Source: Bacteroidota bacterium (lineage in GTDB: Bacteria; Bacteroidota; Ignavibacteria; Kapaibacteriales; UBA961). Taken from it: a stretch of 50,029 nt of DNA. The notes beneath the pieces were generated by a model. The model searched no databases and had not been told where the DNA came from. It worked only from the letters and a program-made list of their open reading frames with translations. The translations under genes and the position numbers were made by a program. Shown here piece after piece: positions 10,578-20,202 of this stretch; positions within the stretch are counted from its first letter, which is position 1; each line of letters starts with the position of its first letter. The stretch spans positions 1 through 50,029 of the forward strand of contig JADZAA010000104.1 in the NCBI GenBank assembly GCA_020852855.1, written 5' to 3'.

Positions 10578-11276
10578 TTATTCCGGCGTAAACCTGGCAC
10601 GAAGCTCGGCGCGTTCCTTGTCGACTGCTTTGGTTGTACGGCCGGTGTCGCTTTGTTTAAGGCAGAACAGCACTTTTTCTTCGGGATTAAGCCCTGCTGC
10701 GGCGGCGGACGGTAATTGTGCAATTCGCGCCAATGTATTATCATGCACAGCAAAGCCCGCTTGTTCGGCAAAATACCCGCTTACGCCGCGCATCAGCAGC
10801 CAACCGCCGCGGCGCAACAGTCCGTAGATATTCTGAATTGCATCACATTCTTCGGGCGAACCGGTTACATAGCGCGACATAATTACGGCATCGGGCGTTT
10901 CGAGTAAATCGGCTTTCTCGGAATTGACTATATCGGCAAAACCGAACTCGATTACTCGCAGTCCGTCAGTTGCGTCGAATTGACGTAGCAATGCTTCCTG
11001 CGGCTCGATTAAAAGAACGGTTTGCCCCACGTTCGCTAAAAGTCGCGACGAATAACGAACAACTGCCGCCACCAGCCGAAGCGTTGCATCGGCACCGCAA
11101 TGCGGGCATATTGTTTCCGCACCGTATTTTTCTTTCGGCGAATAATTTGCAAGGCAACACGCGCATAAAACTACGGTAGATGCATTTTTTTCTTCAATCT
11201 CAGTGGGCGCAACCGACACAGATGCGTCAGGCGATTTCGGCTTATTCGAACCGAACAGTGAAGAAAGCCATTTCAT
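10578..11276 (-). CDS. Hypothetical protein: zinc ribbon plus degenerate methyltransferase-like domain
   Basis: 232 aa; CxxC(X18)CPHC zinc ribbon (LCACCLANYSPKEKYGAETICPHCG) followed by VLLIEPQEALLRQF...ADLLETPDAVIMSRYVTG...LRRGGWLLMRGV resembling the post-motif-I half of class I SAM methyltransferases. Confidence 0.45.
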   Translation of the reverse strand: MKWLSSLFGSNKPKSPDASVSVAPTEIEEKNASTVVLCACCLANYSPKEKYGAETICPHCGADATLRLVAAVVRYSSRLLANVGQTVLLIEPQEALLRQFDATDGLRVIEFGFADIVNSEKADLLETPDAVIMSRYVTGSPEECDAIQNIYGLLRRGGWLLMRGVSGYFAEQAGFAVHDNTLARIAQLPSAAAAGLNPEEKVLFCLKQSDTGRTTKAVDKERAELRARFTPE

Positions 11277-11302
11277 AATTTCCGTTAATTATATTGTTAC
11301 GG

Positions 11303-11380
11303 TTTCAACACTCGAATTGAGTTATTTTTAATTAGTCGCATTATTGTTTGCAATTCGTTGTTTTTTTCAACACTCGAATT
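11303..11380. repeat. Exact 16-bp direct repeat TTTCAACACTCGAATT
   Basis: Occurs at 11303-11318 and 11365-11380. Confidence 0.85.
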
Positions 11381-11524
11381 CAACGGCCAAGAGCAAATGT
11401 TTAGATAATTAAAAAGTAGGATTAGGATCCAAACTCGACCAAAGATTATCACGAATCGACGAGCATAATGTTTCGGATATGCAAACATCTAACAGTCAAT
11501 TGAAATTGAATATTAGAATCTGCC
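11376..11524. repeat. Diverged intergenic repeat, copy 1
   Basis: gaattcaacggccaagagcaaatgtttagataattaaaaagtaggattagg...cgaatcgacgagcataatg (11376-11470), then ttgaaattgaatatt...gaatctgcc. Confidence 0.75.
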
Positions 11525-11595
11525 ACCTTATTTAATACTGTAATTCTTAAATTTCCATACAATATTACGCAAAACCAAGAAATTTTGTAAATCTT

Positions 11596-11832
11596 GAATT
11601 CAACGGTCAAGTGCAAAGGTTTAGATAATTAAAAAATAGGATTAGGCTTCAAACCCGACTATTGGTTATCGCGAATCGGCGGCATAATGTCGTTGCTTGC
11701 GGATTAGAGTGCGCAACCATGGCAGGAAAATAGAAAGCAAAAAGTTCCGAATGTCAGAACAGCAAGTCAAGTATTCCCAATGTTTTTACAGGCTGTTGAA
11801 ATTGAACGTTGAAGCAACCTGTTGAATCTGTC
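11596..11832. repeat. Diverged intergenic repeat, copy 2
   Basis: gaattcaacggtcaagtgcaaaggtttagataattaaaaaataggattagg...cgaatcggcggcataatg (11596-11689), then after a longer gap ttgaaattgaacgtt (11796-11810) ... gaatctgtc (11824-11832). Confidence 0.75.
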
Positions 11833-11888
11833 GTCTGTTTTTTTGATTGTTTTGTTCATTATTCTGTTCGATTTTTCCAAGAAAACCT

Positions 11889-11896
11889 TATCTTTG
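11889..11896 (+). promoter_or_regulatory. Bacteroidota-type -7 element TATCTTTG
   Basis: TAnnTTTG 32 bp upstream of the outer-membrane protein ATG. Confidence 0.5.
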
Positions 11897-11927
11897 CACT
11901 CTAAGTTTGCACCTTTTTGAAAAAACT

Positions 11928-12701
11928 ATGAAATTTCTGCTGGGTTTGCTTTTACTCTCGGGCTTCATTTTATCTGCTGCACCGTCGGTTTCGGCACAAG
12001 ATGAAGACTTGGACAAACTTTCTTTCGAGGAAACCCCGCTCGTCGACCAAGAATCACCTTATTTCGTTATTGGCGGCGGATTTATAGCCACGTGGCATTT
12101 CTCGAATTTCGATGAAATTCACAAGAATACGCGGCTTGATAACTTTGCAAGTGCCGATATGAAAGCACCCGTATTCTTAAGTGGCGGTGCAGGATTTGTG
12201 GCAATTCCATATCTGCCCAATTTCCGCGTGGGAGTATTTGCTGCCGCCGGAGGCAAGCAGGTTTCCGCAACATCAAGCGATACGATAAGAACTTTGAATT
12301 ATTCTTTGGGCTATACCGGCGGCTCGATTGACTACGCGGTACAAGTAACGAAAAAATTGACCATTCTGCCCGGCCTGAATATAGGCGGCGGTACAATTAC
12401 AATAGAAACAGGACAAACCGTAGGCAAACGCGATTACACCACAGAACTTGGTACACCGACAAATACCAATAATTTCTATGGTAAAATGACCGGCGGCTTC
12501 GCTTTTGTACAGCCGAATCTCAATATAGAATACAGCGTTACAAGCGTATCTCTATTGAGAATAAATGCAGGATATATGCTCGGATTTATGGGAGCATGGC
12601 GGGCGGACAGAGCCGAAACCGAAATTGTTAATGTGCCGAAAGAAATTAATTCTAACGGACTTACATTCCAGGTCGGACTGTTTTTGGGATTGTTCAATTA
12701 A
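11928..12701 (+). CDS. Outer-membrane beta-barrel protein with signal peptide
   Basis: Trimmed start MKFLLGLLLLSGFILSAAPSVSAQ; alternating glycine/aromatic strands and C-terminal GLTFQVGLFLGLFN ending in an aromatic-rich strand. Confidence 0.65.
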   Translation: MKFLLGLLLLSGFILSAAPSVSAQDEDLDKLSFEETPLVDQESPYFVIGGGFIATWHFSNFDEIHKNTRLDNFASADMKAPVFLSGGAGFVAIPYLPNFRVGVFAAAGGKQVSATSSDTIRTLNYSLGYTGGSIDYAVQVTKKLTILPGLNIGGGTITIETGQTVGKRDYTTELGTPTNTNNFYGKMTGGFAFVQPNLNIEYSVTSVSLLRINAGYMLGFMGAWRADRAETEIVNVPKEINSNGLTFQVGLFLGLFN

Positions 12702-12718
12702 ATTCAGAATAAATATAA

Positions 12719-12792
12719 GGGCCTATAACTCAATTGGTTAGAGTAGCGGACTCATAATCCGTTAGTTGGGGGTTCAAGTCCCTCTGGGCCCA
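12719..12792 (+). tRNA. tRNA-Ile2 (anticodon CAU, lysidine-type) rather than elongator Met
   Basis: Cloverleaf GGGCCTA...TGGGCCC, discriminator A; anticodon loop CTCATAA (CAT at 12753-12755); C4:G69, C5:G68 and A37/A38 fit TilS substrate determinants. Confidence 0.85.
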
Positions 12793-12794
12793 CA

Positions 12795-12823
12795 AAAAAG
12801 CCGAACGTTATGTTCGGCTTTTT
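12795..12823 (+). terminator. Rho-independent terminator after tRNA
   Basis: AAAAAGCCGAAC gttat GTTCGGCTTTTT. Confidence 0.9.
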
Positions 12824-12848
12824 ATGTATTACTTGAATTCGTGAACAG

Positions 12849-13121
12849 ATGAATAATTTGAACATGGAAACAAGCCGCAGATTTAAAATGCGGATTTCGG
12901 CAAATACTCTGTATCCGTTTGGCGGATGCAGATGGATTGTGCCCGGGTTATTTTGGGGAATGTCTTCGTATATTTTTACGTATTTGATATTCCCGATAAT
13001 GGCAGGGGAAAGCATAACATTAAGAAAAGTTCTTATAGGAATTCCGATTTATATTATATTCGGTCTCGGATTTGGTTATGCAATGAAATTGATAAACAGA
13101 AGGGAAAAAACTGATAAATAA
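12849..13121 (+). CDS. Small membrane protein, hypothetical
   Basis: 90 aa with two hydrophobic segments (IVPGLFWGMSSYIFTYLIFPIMA; VLIGIPIYIIFGLGFGYAMKLI). Confidence 0.5.
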   Translation: MNNLNMETSRRFKMRISANTLYPFGGCRWIVPGLFWGMSSYIFTYLIFPIMAGESITLRKVLIGIPIYIIFGLGFGYAMKLINRREKTDK

Positions 13122-13288
13122 AAACTGTTCAAGATTGTTTTTCGAATAATAGAAATACTACGCCGAATTAATTATAGATTGCGGAGATTCAGAAGCCCCA
13201 AACCAAACATTGGCAAACCATATTTCAGCCAAATAGAAATTCCCGAACAACTTCTCTATTTAAGTCTGTAATTTACAGGTAGTTAATC

Positions 13289-13660
13289 TTACCAAAACCC
13301 AAGCTCGAAACGCGCTTCCTCACTCATCATAGTTTGGTCCCACGGCGGTTCAAAAGTTAATTCTACGTGTACGCTTTTAATTCCCGGTGTATCAAGGACT
13401 TTTTCCTCCACTTCACCCGGAATCATGCCTGCGGCAAAGCAACCCGGCGAGGTAAGCGTCATAACAACCTCTGCGTGATTATCACCCGACACAACTACCG
13501 AATAAATAAGACCGAGTTCAAATATATTAACGGGAATTTCCGGGTCATAAACAGTTTTAATTGATTCAATTACACAGTCGCGCAATTTATCGTAATCAGT
13601 CACTTCTTGTGCGTCCGGCTGCGCATCGGGTAAATTTGACGGTATATTGTCTTCAGACAT
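13289..13660 (-). CDS. DUF59 / MIP18-family metal-sulfur cluster assembly factor (SufT-like)
   Basis: VYDPEIPVNIFELGLIYSVVV...VVMTLTSPGCFAAGMIPGEVEEKV...VELTFEPPWDQTMMSEEARFELGFW. Confidence 0.85.
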   Translation of the reverse strand: MSEDNIPSNLPDAQPDAQEVTDYDKLRDCVIESIKTVYDPEIPVNIFELGLIYSVVVSGDNHAEVVMTLTSPGCFAAGMIPGEVEEKVLDTPGIKSVHVELTFEPPWDQTMMSEEARFELGFW

Positions 13661-13708
13661 ATTTTTTACGTTTTGATGCTGATAAAAGACGGATTTTTAT
13701 CCGATTAT

Positions 13709-14179
13709 TCAGTTTACTTTATCTTCGGTAGATGCTTCGCGCTGTCCGCGTAAAGCGGCGCGAAGGGTATGCCAAGCCAAGCTGGCGCATTTCACTCTAG
13801 AAGGAAATTCTCTAACACCCGAAAAAACCGCTAATTTACCCATTACTTCTTCGTCAACGGGCTCGTCGCCGTCATGGGTTACAAGCTCGTGGAATTCCTC
13901 AAAAAGATGCTCGGCCTCTTCTGGCGTTTTGCCCTTGAGCATAGTAGTCATAATCGAAGCGGAAGATTTGGAAATGGCACAGCCGGCACCGCTGAATTTT
14001 ATGTCGGAAATAACTCCGCTTTCAATAGTAAGGTCGACGTGGATTTGGTCGCCGCACAACGGATTTACCCCGTCGGCCGAAAAAGTTGCGGACTCAAGTT
14101 TTCCGAAATTTCGCGGATTTTTATTATGGTCGAGAATAACTTGCTGGTAAAGTTGCTGCAATTTGTCCATTGCCGCCAT
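13709..14179 (-). CDS. sufU: SufU-type iron-sulfur cluster assembly scaffold
   Basis: MDKLQQLYQQVILDHNKNPRNFGKLE...NPLCGDQIHVDL...FSGAGCAISKSSASIMTTMLKGKT...FPSRVKCASLAWHTLRAAL; three conserved Cys. Start trimmed from 14410. Confidence 0.9.
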   Translation of the reverse strand: MAAMDKLQQLYQQVILDHNKNPRNFGKLESATFSADGVNPLCGDQIHVDLTIESGVISDIKFSGAGCAISKSSASIMTTMLKGKTPEEAEHLFEEFHELVTHDGDEPVDEEVMGKLAVFSGVREFPSRVKCASLAWHTLRAALRGQREASTEDKVN

Positions 14180-14254
14180 TGCGTTATTATGTTGTAATAC
14201 TTTCTTACAAAGACGATTAGAGCTTGTTTTTCGTTCAGTCGTGCGTTTTTTTGG

Positions 14255-14262
14255 TAATTTTG
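14255..14262 (+). promoter_or_regulatory. Bacteroidota-type -7 element TAATTTTG
   Basis: TAnnTTTG 53 bp upstream of the CDF transporter start. Confidence 0.45.
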
Positions 14263-14314
14263 CCGTAGATTCTCTATAAAATAGTGCTTTTACATACATA
14301 ATTTTTACAAAATA

Positions 14315-15298
14315 ATGGCCGGTGATAATTCTTGCGACCGACACACACATAACAATGCGAACAGCAAACATCACAGCCATGACCATTGCAGCCATGACCA
14401 TCACTCGCATATAGCGGGCGACGCGCGTGCATTGACTATAGCCATAGCTTGCACCGGGCTGATTTTCTTAGCCGAAGTTGTCGGCGGATATATTTCAAAC
14501 AGTATGGCACTGCTGTCCGACGCCGGACACATGTTGTCCGATGTAGCGGCACTGGGCATCGCTCTTTTCGCGCTCAAAATGTATGAACGGTCGCATAATG
14601 ACGCGGAAAAACGGAAACGATTTACTTTTGGGTTTCGCAGGCTTGAAGTATTGGCTGCTCTCGTAAACGGTGTTGCTTTATTGGGTATTTGTGTTTTTTT
14701 GGCTATAGAGTCTGTAGAGCGTCTTATCTCACCCGAACAAGTAGATGTTGATACTATGATGATAACTGCAACCATTGGATTAATTGCCAATGGAATCAGT
14801 GCCATGGTATTGCATCGCTCGCATCATCTAAGCGCACGAAGCGCGTATTTACATGTATTAGTCGACTTACTTTCATCAGTAGCGGTAATAGCAGGCGGAC
14901 TTGCAATGCGCTTTACCAATATCGTATGGATTGACCCCGTGATTTCCATAATCATCTCGGCAAGTATTGTGCGCAGTGCATACCGGCTTGTTAAATCTGC
15001 CGGAATAGTGCTGATGGACTCTGCTCCTCGAGGTATAAATTCGGCCGACATTACAGCCTCGGTTGTGGAAATATCCGGAGTACAAAGCGTGCATGACGTT
15101 CATATTTGGGAAGTCAGTCCGGGCAAATCGGCAGTAAGCGCACATATTGTCCGCACCGGAAACGAAAGTTCTGAAATAATACTCGATAGAGTTCGCGATA
15201 TGTTATTGCGGAAATTTCGTCTGGAACATTCTACTCTTCAAGTTGAGTCCGCTCTGTTTTCCGAACAGAACTCTTGCGATAATTGTTCTTTGCACTAA
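14315..15298 (+). CDS. Cation diffusion facilitator family transporter (ZitB/CzcD-like)
   Basis: His-rich N-terminus (HSHDHCSHDHHSH); NSMALLSDAGHMLSDVAALGIALFALKM; HVLVDLLSSVAVIAGGLAMRFTNIVWIDPVISIIIS; VHDVHIWEVSPGKSAVSAHI. Confidence 0.93.
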   Translation: MAGDNSCDRHTHNNANSKHHSHDHCSHDHHSHIAGDARALTIAIACTGLIFLAEVVGGYISNSMALLSDAGHMLSDVAALGIALFALKMYERSHNDAEKRKRFTFGFRRLEVLAALVNGVALLGICVFLAIESVERLISPEQVDVDTMMITATIGLIANGISAMVLHRSHHLSARSAYLHVLVDLLSSVAVIAGGLAMRFTNIVWIDPVISIIISASIVRSAYRLVKSAGIVLMDSAPRGINSADITASVVEISGVQSVHDVHIWEVSPGKSAVSAHIVRTGNESSEIILDRVRDMLLRKFRLEHSTLQVESALFSEQNSCDNCSLH

Positions 15299-15342
15299 TT
15301 GCCGTCATACACCGGTAAGTTTATTCCGTTCACCTTCAAACT

Positions 15343-16062
15343 ATGGACATATCTTCCGTTCGATTTATTTACTTCGATATTGACGATACTTTGCTTGACC
15401 ATGCGGCGGCGGCGGCGGGTGCATTGCAGGAGACACACAGCAAATTTTCGAGTGATATTGGATATATTCCTTTCAATGCTTTTATCGAGCGATTTCAAAT
15501 AGAGAACAGTGCCGTATGGCTGGCTATGGCACGCCGCGAACTAACTCCCGAAGACGTTAAATTACAGCGTTTTACGCGAACACTTGCACATTTGACAGGA
15601 GAACGCGCCGAGTCGTTCAATCAAATAGGCAAAGCATTAAGCAAAACTTTTTTGGAGCATTACGGTCAATTTTGGAAACTTTTCGCCGGTGCGGAGGAAG
15701 CACTTACAGCCGCAGAAAACATAGCTCCGACAGGTTTATTGTCCAATGGTTTTCCCGAGCAACAATACGGTAAATTACGTCATTTCGGCTGGGAGAATCG
15801 CTTTGCGGCCGTAGTGCTTTCCGCCGATGCAGGCGCGATGAAACCCGAACGAGCTATTTTTGAATTTGCAGGCAATGCAGCCGGAATAGGAAGTCCGAAC
15901 GAGTTACTTTATATAGGCGACACTTACGAAACAGACGTGGAAGGAGCAAAAAACGCGGGCTGGCAAACTATTTGGCTAAATCATGGCAACAAAGCGGAAA
16001 ACGGTAACTCGGCAGACTTAACCGTATCATCGCTCAAAGAATTGCCGTTTTTTTTGAAGTAG
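15343..16062 (+). CDS. HAD-superfamily hydrolase (YjjG-like)
   Basis: FIYFDIDDTLLDH motif I, LLSNGFPEQQYGKL motif II, YIGDTYETDVEGAKNAGWQTIWLN motif IV. Confidence 0.9.
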   Translation: MDISSVRFIYFDIDDTLLDHAAAAAGALQETHSKFSSDIGYIPFNAFIERFQIENSAVWLAMARRELTPEDVKLQRFTRTLAHLTGERAESFNQIGKALSKTFLEHYGQFWKLFAGAEEALTAAENIAPTGLLSNGFPEQQYGKLRHFGWENRFAAVVLSADAGAMKPERAIFEFAGNAAGIGSPNELLYIGDTYETDVEGAKNAGWQTIWLNHGNKAENGNSADLTVSSLKELPFFLK

Positions 16063-16078
16063 AAGCCAAGTTGCTTTT

Positions 16079-16558
16079 TTGCCAATGAATTATGCAGTAT
16101 TTTGTATCGGAAAAACGGCTGTTGGCTACGTTGCCGACGGCTGTGCCGATTACGCCCACCGTTTGAGGCATTATGGCTCGTTTTCATGGCATATCTTGCC
16201 TGATATTAAAAATAAAGCCTCATTGCCTCCGGAAATTCTTGCACAAAAAGAGGGCGAAGCGTTTCTTGCCGAACTTACTTCTTCCGATGTAGTGATTTTG
16301 CTCGATGCGGCCGGACGGCAATTCGATTCGCCCGCATTTGCCCGATTCATACAAAAAATTGCCAATACGGGAACAAAACGACTATGTTTTCTCATCGGCG
16401 GTGCATACGGATTCTCGCCGCAAATTGAGCATCGTGCTTCCGAACGAGTTTCGCTTTCGGCTCTTACTTTTCCGCACGATTTGGTCAGATTAATTTTTGC
16501 CGAGCAACTCTATCGTGCCATGACAATACTGCGCGGCGAGAAATATCATCACGAATAA
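16079..16558 (+). CDS. rlmH: 23S rRNA (pseudouridine1915-N3)-methyltransferase
   Basis: LRHYGSFSWHILPDI, LAQKEGEAFLAELTSSDVVILLDAAGRQFDSPAFARFI, RLCFLIGGAYGFSPQIEHRASERVSLSALTFPHDLVRLIFAEQLYRAMTILRGEKYHHE. Confidence 0.95.
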   Translation: MPMNYAVFCIGKTAVGYVADGCADYAHRLRHYGSFSWHILPDIKNKASLPPEILAQKEGEAFLAELTSSDVVILLDAAGRQFDSPAFARFIQKIANTGTKRLCFLIGGAYGFSPQIEHRASERVSLSALTFPHDLVRLIFAEQLYRAMTILRGEKYHHE

Positions 16559-16562
16559 GCCT

Positions 16563-16602
16563 AATTGCAACAAAGCCGCTTGAAAGCGGCTTTGTTGCAA
16601 TT
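16563..16602. terminator. Bidirectional terminator, 19-bp perfect inverted repeat
   Basis: AATTGCAACAAAGCCGCTT GA AAGCGGCTTTGTTGCAATT between convergent rlmH and PstS-like gene. Confidence 0.8.
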
Positions 16603-16639
16603 TCCGATAACGAAACGATTACGTTTCTTCTCCCCAATT

Positions 16640-17068
16640 TTAATGTTTGGCCAGCACCTTTACATCGCCGGTTACTTTCCCGACGCTGACGTATCCGATG
16701 GCACCGGGCGTAGAGGCAACTTTCTTAATCATCTCATCTTCTGTCGCAATAGTTGCCGGCGGATTTCCATTACCTGTAAGTTTTGCTTTCAGCCAAACTT
16801 TTTTGCAATCGGCAAACGATTTTCCGACAAAAGAGTAGAATTTCGATTTTGCGGCACCGTCTTCGCCCAGGTCGAAAAGAACAACGGTAGATCCGCCGAA
16901 TTGCTTCTGGTCAAGCATAACTATATTTGCCAACGTAGCGGCGTCAATAGAACCGGCTGCAACAGATTTATTGGCAATAACCGCCATAGTTTGCCCCGAA
17001 AGACGCGGTGTTACGAACGCAAGTGCAACAAATATTGCCGCAACTAAGGATATCTTTAAATACTTCAT
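16640..17068 (-). CDS. Small secreted PstS-like (phosphate ABC substrate-binding) domain protein
   Basis: 142 aa with signal peptide; ANIVMLDQKQFGGSTVVLFDL, SFVGKSFADCKKVWLKAKLTG, VASTPGAIGYVSVGKVTGDVKVL. Confidence 0.65.
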   Translation of the reverse strand: MKYLKISLVAAIFVALAFVTPRLSGQTMAVIANKSVAAGSIDAATLANIVMLDQKQFGGSTVVLFDLGEDGAAKSKFYSFVGKSFADCKKVWLKAKLTGNGNPPATIATEDEMIKKVASTPGAIGYVSVGKVTGDVKVLAKH

Positions 17069-17095
17069 AAGGTTTGCTCCTATTTCTGGAATATA

Positions 17096-18322
17096 TTAGA
17101 ATGCGACGCTGACTCCACCGTAAACGGAGAAGATACTAAGGTCGTAAATCGGTTTACCGTCTATTCCCATGGTCTTGAATGGTTCGGCATTGGGGAATTT
17201 CGCGCTTAATTGTGTACGATACAGTTGTAGTTTGAGAACAACGTTATCATTGGCGCGGTATCCGAAGCCGCCGGAAATTCCGACAAGATTCTCTTTAAGA
17301 ACAGAACTGAAATTGTCCTTAAACGAATTGAATACTCCGTATACATAGAGTTGGTCGTTGATGTCGTATTGCAGCGAGGCAAAATAGAATAATTTATTCA
17401 TATCGCCTCCGAGCATTTGATTTGCTTTAATAACGGCCAACTGTGCATCTGTAAGAGTATAATTAACCATAATAAGTTCTGCGTTAAGCGTAAGGCCGCC
17501 GGTTGAATAGGATAAATCTGCACCGACACGCATACGAGGAATATCCCCGTTACCTACGCCTGGGCTGTTAAGCGTAGTGTCTGCGCGATGATTATCCGAA
17601 TCCATAGTTAAAGAAGCACCCAATTTCAAACCGCCGGAGCGAACACCCACGCGCGCACCGATAGTTTTAAGGGATACCAGGCTGGTTCCGGTAGCGTCCG
17701 GTCTGAATTCCATTGGCTTTTTATCCGAAACAATATAGGAATCTTCGGCTTCGCCCACATATACGGCATAGTCAATTTTGGAGTCGCCAGCCGGAAAGAA
17801 TCCATACGCTTGGACAAGTCCGCGTGAAGGCAAATAGTCTTCGGGAGGGAGCAAGCCGCTCAACGAAGTTTCATATACAAACGGCCTTATGATATACGGC
17901 AATAGCGGCATACGGTTGTATATTTCATATAAATTGTTGAATTGCGGCAGAAATAATCCCGCCTTGATGTTGAAAGAGTTTGAACCTTCATATTTTACGA
18001 AAGCTTCTTGCAAATTCAAACTTCCCCAGCCGCGGTCGCTCGAATACGAATTAACGAACTCAAGATTGACAAATGCGCCGAAATTATTGCCAAGATCTTT
18101 CGAGGCAAATATATTCGCTTGTTGCAACGAGAACACGCTATTATCAATGTTCATCTCCTGCGTTACCGCTCCGGGCATGGGCAGGGTTTGCTTCTGCGTT
18201 CTAAACGAATGCGTAGCGAAGCTTTGGAAAAATCCAAAAACTTCGATGTCACTTTGAGCAAATGATGGAACGGCGCATAATATTGCCATAACGGCTACGC
18301 CAAGAAAACGTAAAGACTTCAT
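17096..18322 (-). CDS. Outer-membrane porin-like beta-barrel protein
   Basis: 408 aa, signal peptide MKSLRFLGVAVMAILCAVPSFAQ; NLQEAFVKYEGSNSFNIKAGLFLPQFN; C-terminal Phe. Confidence 0.7.
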   Translation of the reverse strand: MKSLRFLGVAVMAILCAVPSFAQSDIEVFGFFQSFATHSFRTQKQTLPMPGAVTQEMNIDNSVFSLQQANIFASKDLGNNFGAFVNLEFVNSYSSDRGWGSLNLQEAFVKYEGSNSFNIKAGLFLPQFNNLYEIYNRMPLLPYIIRPFVYETSLSGLLPPEDYLPSRGLVQAYGFFPAGDSKIDYAVYVGEAEDSYIVSDKKPMEFRPDATGTSLVSLKTIGARVGVRSGGLKLGASLTMDSDNHRADTTLNSPGVGNGDIPRMRVGADLSYSTGGLTLNAELIMVNYTLTDAQLAVIKANQMLGGDMNKLFYFASLQYDINDQLYVYGVFNSFKDNFSSVLKENLVGISGGFGYRANDNVVLKLQLYRTQLSAKFPNAEPFKTMGIDGKPIYDLSIFSVYGGVSVAF

Positions 18323-18388
18323 ACTTTACCTCCACAAAATAAAAAAATGCTGCGGAACGAACACCGCAGAGTATCTTTTGTTTAACAG

Positions 18389-20086
18389 CTATCGCCCTCG
18401 TAGTTGATGCTGCGTTGTTTGAGCGGAATACCCCCCGCTCGATACAGTAAAATTACCGATAATAGTTTGCAGATCTGACGTAAGTTTGTTCAAATCTTCG
18501 ATAGTGCGGGCGATTTCTCCTATGCTGCCCGACATTTCGATAGACGCAGACGACAATCCCTCGATATTGATAGCAATTTCTTGGCTGGTACATGCCTGCG
18601 TTTCCGAAGCCTGCGAAACCGTCAGAATAGTTGCCGTAACGCTATTGGTGCGTTCGCTTACTACTTGCAACGTTTCGCTTGTGCCGGACGACTCGCTTTG
18701 TATTTGGCGTATTTTATTTTGGATTTCCTTTGTGGCTTCGTGAGTGCGCTCGGAAAGTTTACGCACTTCATCGGCAACTACCGAGAAGCCCCGCCCTGCT
18801 TCACCCGCTCGTGCCGCTTCAATAGCGGCATTTAAAGCAAGCAGATTAGTTTGGTCGGTTATATCGCGAATAAGTGAGATAATTTCACCGATTTCTTCGC
18901 TGCTTTGCGCCAATGAAGCAACCCGTTCTCCTGATGCTTTCACCGCATTGAGTGCTTCATTAGCTTGGTCGCGCGCCTTTATTGACTGCTTGGTATTTTC
19001 AGTAATCGTATGCGACATTTCTACTACAGAATTGGCTATCGAACGCGATTGGCGGGATTGGTCATCGGCTGTGGCGGCCATTTCCGTACTTGCCGCACTA
19101 AGTTGAGTAGCTACGCTTGCAGCAGATTCAATGGCACTATTGACCTGCAACACTAAATTGCGAATATTGCTTACAGCCCGATTAAAACCATCGAAAAGTC
19201 GCCCGATTTCATCGTCGCTATTAACCGGAACGGCAACACCTAAATCGCCAAGCGCGAATTTCTCCATAGCCGCCAAGATTTCATTGATGCTGTCCGAAAG
19301 GTATTCTTGCTGATGCACCGAAACTTCGCGCGCTTTCTCCACTTGGTCAAGCAATGAATGTACGCGGTCGACCAACACATTATACGCACCGTATAATTTG
19401 GCTATAGTGTCGTCGCGCTCGGCTACGAGCTCCCGTGTAGTTTCGCCACGGCCGAATGCTTCCATTTCTTCCAGCATACGGCTAACCGATATATCAAGAT
19501 ATTTTCCTTCTGCGGCAGCCTCGCTATGTATACGTGCCGCTATTCTACGCATAATAAGAAGAATAATACCTACGCCTGCAACAAGTATTATTATATTCAT
19601 CAATGCGCCGTCGCGCACATCCAATGCCAACGTGTTGTTCGTCCCTTCCAACGAATAAACAACCGCTACACGACCGTATTTGGTACCGTCGGCTTTCGCA
19701 TCGACTGCAACGGTCAGAGTCCGTCCGTCCGAACTCGCCCCAAGCGATTTACCGACAGATTTCTTATCAATGGAGTATTTGACAGCCGAGTCTACAATGA
19801 TAGTATTTGTTTCGTCCAATACTGCTACATATACTACCGAAGTATCTTTCAAAGCATCGCGGAAAGCGTAATTAACCAAATCGAAATTGGAGTTTTTAAG
19901 AGCAAAAGCAGTAGAGGTGGCCAGGGCATTGCACTTGCTCTCAACGTATTTTTCAATGCCCGCCATTACAGACTTTTTCTGTTGTGACGGAAAATACGTC
20001 AATCCGAAAACTATGGGGATACAAAGAACAAGAGTGCTGACTGTTACTAACTGTACTGTTAGCGACGAACGGAACCAACGAAACAT
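18389..20086 (-). CDS. Methyl-accepting chemotaxis protein
   Basis: 565 aa; two TM helices, periplasmic cache-like region, HAMP-like segments and MCP hairpin tip [47 protein letters not shown] (sequence reads [51 protein letters not shown]). Confidence 0.95.
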   Translation of the reverse strand: MFRWFRSSLTVQLVTVSTLVLCIPIVFGLTYFPSQQKKSVMAGIEKYVESKCNALATSTAFALKNSNFDLVNYAFRDALKDTSVVYVAVLDETNTIIVDSAVKYSIDKKSVGKSLGASSDGRTLTVAVDAKADGTKYGRVAVVYSLEGTNNTLALDVRDGALMNIIILVAGVGIILLIMRRIAARIHSEAAAEGKYLDISVSRMLEEMEAFGRGETTRELVAERDDTIAKLYGAYNVLVDRVHSLLDQVEKAREVSVHQQEYLSDSINEILAAMEKFALGDLGVAVPVNSDDEIGRLFDGFNRAVSNIRNLVLQVNSAIESAASVATQLSAASTEMAATADDQSRQSRSIANSVVEMSHTITENTKQSIKARDQANEALNAVKASGERVASLAQSSEEIGEIISLIRDITDQTNLLALNAAIEAARAGEAGRGFSVVADEVRKLSERTHEATKEIQNKIRQIQSESSGTSETLQVVSERTNSVTATILTVSQASETQACTSQEIAINIEGLSSASIEMSGSIGEIARTIEDLNKLTSDLQTIIGNFTVSSGGYSAQTTQHQLRGR

Positions 20087-20202
20087 CGGTGTTCCTCAAA
20101 ATGTAGGCAATATATGGTTTAACGTATCGTTCTTAAATTAACATTATACGTTTGGTGCAACAGAAGTAATTTCCCCCTCCCCCGTTTAGTTCTGTCTTAT
20201 TA

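Noticed and set aside
11303-11837. CRISPR-like array
   Set aside because: Only two diverged long copies with an indel; no regular short repeat-spacer pattern and no cas genes in the window.
12752-13015. 87-aa minus-strand ORF ending ...FFVGPEGLEPPTNGL
   Set aside because: Its C-terminal GPEGLEPPTNGL is the antisense translation of the tRNA-Ile2 gene, a common spurious-ORF signature, and it overlaps the tRNA and a terminator.
14180-14410. N-terminal extension of the SufU ORF (MRVMVMAAMVMAVMFAVRIVMC...)
   Set aside because: Antisense of the His-rich start of the CDF transporter; SufU homology starts at MDKLQQLYQQ.
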